NCBI RefSeq assembly: GCF_019396355.1
Contig: NZ_JAHKRK010000009.1
Span: 18,101-82,100, forward strand
Direction of reading: 5' to 3'
DNA length: 64,000 bases
Source: Pseudonocardia nigra
GTDB taxonomy: Bacteria > Actinomycetota > Actinomycetes > Mycobacteriales > Pseudonocardiaceae
A program made the translations under genes and the position numbers. Below the pieces are notes generated by a model. The model saw only the letters and a list, made by a program, of their open reading frames with translations, was not told the DNA's origin and made no database searches. Below, piece after piece: positions 61,549 to 64,000 of this stretch (position 1 is the first letter of the stretch; each line of letters begins with the position of its first letter).

Positions 61549-62562
61549 GTGGCTCGGGTGACCATCAGGGAGATCGCTCGCCGGTCCGGGGTCTCGAAGG
61601 GCGCGGTCTCCTATGCGCTGAACGGGCAGCCGGGCGTCTCGGAGTCCACGCGGGCGCGGGTGCTCAAGGTCGCCGCCGAGCTGAACTGGGCGCCCAACAG
61701 CGCCGCGCGCATGCTGTCCGGGGCCCGCACCGACACGTTCGGCCTGGTCCTGGCCCGCCACCCCGCCACGCTCAGCTACGAGCCGTTCTACATGGAGTTC
61801 ATCGGTGGCGTGGAGAGCGTGCTCACCACCAAGTCCTACGGGCTCCTGCTCCAGGTGGTGCCCGACATCGCCGCGGAGATCGCGACGTACCGCAAGTGGT
61901 CCTCCGAGCGACGGGTCGACGCCGTCATCGTGGTGGACGTGCGCGTCGACGATCCGCGCATCCCGCTGCTCGAGGAGCTGGAACTGCCCGCCGTCGTCGT
62001 GGCCGACCCCTCGCTGGCGGGCGGGCTCGCGGGCGTCGGCACCGACGACGCGAGCGCGGCGGAGCAGGCCGTCCGCCATCTGGCCGGGCTGGGGCACCGG
62101 ACGCTGGGCCGGGTCGCCGGCCTTCGCGAGCTGGGGCACATCCGGATCCGCGACGAGGCGTTCGCCGCAGCGGCGCAGCGGTCCGGCCTGCGGATGCACA
62201 CGGTGCACACCGACTTCTCCGGCGACGGGGGCGCCGAGGCCACGCGCACGCTGCTGGCCGAGCAGGAGCGGCCCACCGCGATCGTCTACGACAACGACCT
62301 GATGGCGGTCGCCGGCCTGTCGGCGATCAGCGAGCTGGGCATGAGCGTGCCGGGGGACGTGTCACTCGTGGCATGGGACGACTCGACGCTGTGCCGGATC
62401 ACCCACCCGTCGCTCACCGCGATGGGGCACGACGTCGTGGCCTACGGCGCCGCCGTGGCGGAGCGCCTGTTCGGCCTGCTGGCCGGTGCGGGCGCCACCG
62501 CCGACCTCGTCGGGGCTCCGGCGCTGCGGGTGCGCGGCAGTTCCGCCCCGCCGCGCGGATGA
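61549..62562 (+). CDS. LacI-family transcriptional regulator
   Basis: A 337-residue repressor. The N-terminal HTH and hinge read VTIREIARRSGVSKGAVSYALNGQPGVSESTRARVLKVAAELNWAPNSAARMLSG (residues 4-58), followed by a periplasmic-binding-protein-like sensor domain (FGLVLARHP, GYGLLL-type strands, YDNDLMAVAGLSAISELGMSVPGDVSLVAWDD). GTG 61549 has AAGGAGG six bases upstream. It sits between the GH36 transcript and an aldo/keto reductase gene, both with TGAACCGGT-type sites, and is the natural candidate to bind the matching sites before the ABC operon. Inducer probably a galactose- or mannose-containing sugar (inference). Confidence 0.93.
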   Translation: MARVTIREIARRSGVSKGAVSYALNGQPGVSESTRARVLKVAAELNWAPNSAARMLSGARTDTFGLVLARHPATLSYEPFYMEFIGGVESVLTTKSYGLLLQVVPDIAAEIATYRKWSSERRVDAVIVVDVRVDDPRIPLLEELELPAVVVADPSLAGGLAGVGTDDASAAEQAVRHLAGLGHRTLGRVAGLRELGHIRIRDEAFAAAAQRSGLRMHTVHTDFSGDGGAEATRTLLAEQERPTAIVYDNDLMAVAGLSAISELGMSVPGDVSLVAWDDSTLCRITHPSLTAMGHDVVAYGAAVAERLFGLLAGAGATADLVGAPALRVRGSSAPPRG

Positions 62563-62593
62563 ATCGGAAATCCGCCGCGGAGGGAGACGGTGC

Positions 62594-62609
62594 TGAACCG
62601 GTATAGGGT
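62594..62609 (+). promoter_or_regulatory. half-operator overlapping a leaderless -10
   Basis: TGAACCGGTATA (62594-62605) keeps the left half and centre of the operator and overlaps TAGGGT (62604-62609), a -10 element six bases before GTG 62616. A bound repressor would cover the promoter. Confidence 0.5.
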
Positions 62610-62615
62610 CGACCG

Positions 62616-63620
62616 GTGGAATACCGCTACCTGGGCGACTCCGGCCTCAAGATCTCGGAGATCACGTACGGCAACTGGCTCACCCACGGCTCGCAGGTCG
62701 AGAACGACGCCGCCACCGCATGCGTCCGGGCCGCGATCGACGCCGGGATCACCACGTTCGACACGGCCGACGCCTACGCGAACGGCGCCGCGGAGACCGT
62801 CCTCGGCGAGGCGTTGGCGGGCGAGCGCCGGGCGTCGCTGGAGATCCTGACCAAGGTGTACTGGCCCACCGGGCCGAAGGGGCCCAACGACTCGGGCCTG
62901 TCCCGCAAGCACATCATGGAGTCGATCGACGCCAGCCTCACCCGGCTGCAGACCGACTACGTGGACCTCTACCAGGCCCACCGCTACGACTACGAGACGC
63001 CGCTCGAGGAAACGATGCAGGCGTTCGCCGACGTCGTCCGGGCCGGCAAGGCGCTCTACATCGGTGTCAGCGAGTGGACCGCCGAGCAGCTGCGCGCCGG
63101 CCAGGCGCTCGCCCGCGACCTCGGCTTCCGGCTCGTGTCCAACCAGCCGCAGTACTCGATGCTGTGGCGGGTCATCGAGGGCGAGGTAGTACCGGCGTCG
63201 CGGGAGCTCGGCGTCAGCCAGATCGTCTTCTCGCCGATCGCGCAGGGTGTGCTCACGGGCAAGTACAAGCCCGGTGCCGCGCCGCCCGCCGGCTCGCGGG
63301 CGACCGACGAGAAGGGCGGCGCGAACATGATCAAGCGCTTCCTGAACGACGAGACCCTCACCCGCGTGCAGCAGCTCGAGCCGGTCGCGGCGGACCTGGG
63401 GCTGTCGATGGCCCAGCTCGCCGTGGCCTGGGTGCTGCAGAACGACAACGTCGCGGCGGCGATCATCGGGGCGTCCCGTCCCGAGCAGGTCGCCGACAAC
63501 GCGGGCGCCAGCGGCGTCACCCTGGACGACGACGTGCGCAAGCGCGTGGACGAGGCGCTGGGCGACATCGTCGAGCGCGACCCGGCCAAGACGGCGTCGC
63601 CGGGCACGCGCCCGAGCTGA
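62616..63620 (+). CDS. aldo/keto reductase, potassium-channel-beta-subunit type
   Basis: A 334-residue NADPH-dependent reductase of AKR family 6/YghZ-like type. Signatures are YRYLGDSGLKISEITYGNWLTHG, TFDTADAYANGAAETVLGEALAG (catalytic Asp and Tyr), ILTKVYWP (Lys), YVDLYQAHRYDYETPLEETMQAF (His), YIGVSEWTAEQL, NQPQYSML and IIGASRPEQVADN. Members reduce aldehydes and some sugars. It is included in the LacI-type regulon by its upstream half-site, so it may act on a sugar breakdown product. Confidence 0.92.
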   Translation: MEYRYLGDSGLKISEITYGNWLTHGSQVENDAATACVRAAIDAGITTFDTADAYANGAAETVLGEALAGERRASLEILTKVYWPTGPKGPNDSGLSRKHIMESIDASLTRLQTDYVDLYQAHRYDYETPLEETMQAFADVVRAGKALYIGVSEWTAEQLRAGQALARDLGFRLVSNQPQYSMLWRVIEGEVVPASRELGVSQIVFSPIAQGVLTGKYKPGAAPPAGSRATDEKGGANMIKRFLNDETLTRVQQLEPVAADLGLSMAQLAVAWVLQNDNVAAAIIGASRPEQVADNAGASGVTLDDDVRKRVDEALGDIVERDPAKTASPGTRPS

Positions 63621-63646
63621 CCCCGGGCCGCGCCGCCGCCCACCGA

Positions 63647-63708
63647 ACCGCGGCAAGGTGGCTTTACTGCGATAGCACCGCAGTAGAGCCACCTTGCTGC
63701 ACCGCGGT
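63647..63708. repeat. palindromic repeat, copy 4, beside the IS element
   Basis: ACCGCGGCAAGGTGGCTTTA(CTGC) from 63647 pairs with GCAGTAGAGCCACCTTGCTG(CACCGCGGT) ending at 63708; the arms differ by a short indel and one base. It follows the aldo/keto reductase stop by 27 bases. The core GCAAGGTGGC is that of the other copies. Confidence 0.8.
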
Positions 63709-63730
63709 GCCTGGGTGGGACCGGCCGCTT

Positions 63731-64000
63731 AGAGCGTGTCCCGTGGATCATGCGGGTCGGCTGCGGTAGATCTCTTCTGTGCTTGATCGCCACGACTTGA
63801 CCGACGCGGAGTGGGCACGGCTGGAGCCGTTGCTGCCCGACCGGACACCGCGACGAGGGGGGCGGTGGGCTGATCACCGGCAGGTGATCAACGGGGTGTT
63901 CTGGCGGACCCGGTGTGGACTGCCGTGGCGGGACCTGCCTCCGCCGTATGGGTGCTGGAAGACCGTCTACAACCGGCATCGCCGCTGGTCAGGTGATGGC
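63731..64000 (+). mobile_element. IS5-family insertion sequence, left part
   Basis: The element appears to start near GAGCGTGTCCCGTGGATC at 63731, about 48 bases before a transposase start, and leaves the window at its end. The right inverted repeat and target duplication lie outside the window. Confidence 0.7.
63779..64000 (+). CDS. IS5-family transposase, N-terminal part
   Basis: From GTG 63779 the frame reads LTDAEWARLEPLLPDRTPRRGGRWADHRQVINGVFWRTRCGLPWRDLPPPYGCWKTVYNRHRRWSGDG and continues past the window. This is the conserved DUF4096-type N-terminus of IS5-family (IS427-group) transposases. The DDE catalytic domain is not in the window, so intactness cannot be judged. Many such IS encode the transposase in two overlapping frames. 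Confidence 0.88.
   Translation, partial: MLDRHDLTDAEWARLEPLLPDRTPRRGGRWADHRQVINGVFWRTRCGLPWRDLPPPYGCWKTVYNRHRRWSGDG

Overview
The window is very GC-rich, uses many GTG starts, and packs genes with ATGA/GTGA overlaps. It is an actinobacterial chromosome, most likely a member of the Pseudonocardiaceae such as Pseudonocardia (inference from gene content and order; no database was searched). The first 40 kb follows, with insertions, the order known from Mycobacterium tuberculosis Rv0496 to about Rv0548c: ppx, membrane protein, sugar-phosphate isomerase-like protein, thioesterase, proC, small HTH protein, bS22, galE2-like, acyltransferase, serB1-like, glutaredoxin-like, hemA-hemC-hemD-hemB, hemL, phosphoglycerate-mutase-like, TlpA-like, ccdA, resB, ccsB, MinD-like, menA, menE, menB.

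Layout. 1-751: the 5' part of a DUF559/AbiEi-like gene with signs of two compensating frameshifts. 1000-9760: housekeeping block (polyphosphate, proline, lipid, HAD phosphatase). 9913-12247: an ECF sigma factor resembling BldN with a membrane DUF5667 protein, probably its anti-sigma factor. 12722-17189: acyl-CoA synthetase-like, glutaredoxin-like, membrane-anchored molybdopterin oxidoreductase, fasciclin lipoprotein. 17359-26535: Rex-controlled tetrapyrrole block (rex-hemA-hemC-hemD, then hemB and hemL) with two small membrane-protein genes between. 26532-32015: cytochrome c maturation system II (TlpA, CcdA, ResB, CcsB) and a MinD-like ATPase preceded by a tiny coupled ORF. 32050-39648: BldC-like regulator and menaquinone genes menA, menE, menB, with an ECF41 sigma factor divergent from its AhpD-like partner. 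39733-50477: a two-domain TerD protein, a catabolic block (lactonase-like MBL enzyme, hydroxyacid-oxoacid transhydrogenase-like Fe enzyme, zinc-ribbon protein, FAD/FeS D-2-hydroxyglutarate-dehydrogenase-like protein, broken methyltransferase, lactate-permease-family carrier), an aldo/keto reductase and a cysteine-less HesB-like protein. 50576-63620: an oligosaccharide locus (Opp-type ABC importer, GH2 beta-mannosidase, GH36 alpha-galactosidase, decayed SGNH hydrolase, LacI regulator, aldo/keto reductase). The window ends inside an IS5-family element.

Not explained by ordinary annotation: (i) TGAACCGGTTCA-type palindromes before the ABC operon (two), before the GH36 transcript and over the -10 of the last aldo/keto reductase outline a local LacI regulon for galactomanno-oligosaccharides; (ii) the block at 40.9-49.2 kb can be read as a gamma-butyrolactone/4-hydroxybutyrate route in which a transhydrogenase makes D-2-hydroxyglutarate and the neighbouring FAD/FeS enzyme regenerates 2-oxoglutarate; (iii) a family of 45-60 bp perfect or near-perfect palindromes (five copies) lies after stop codons or between converging genes, and once inside a reading frame; (iv) tandem GAGTCGGG repeats (three clusters) bracket ccdA, and one cluster forms part of ResB; (v) matching divergent ECF41-type promoters; (vi) a Rex operator upstream of rex-hem.
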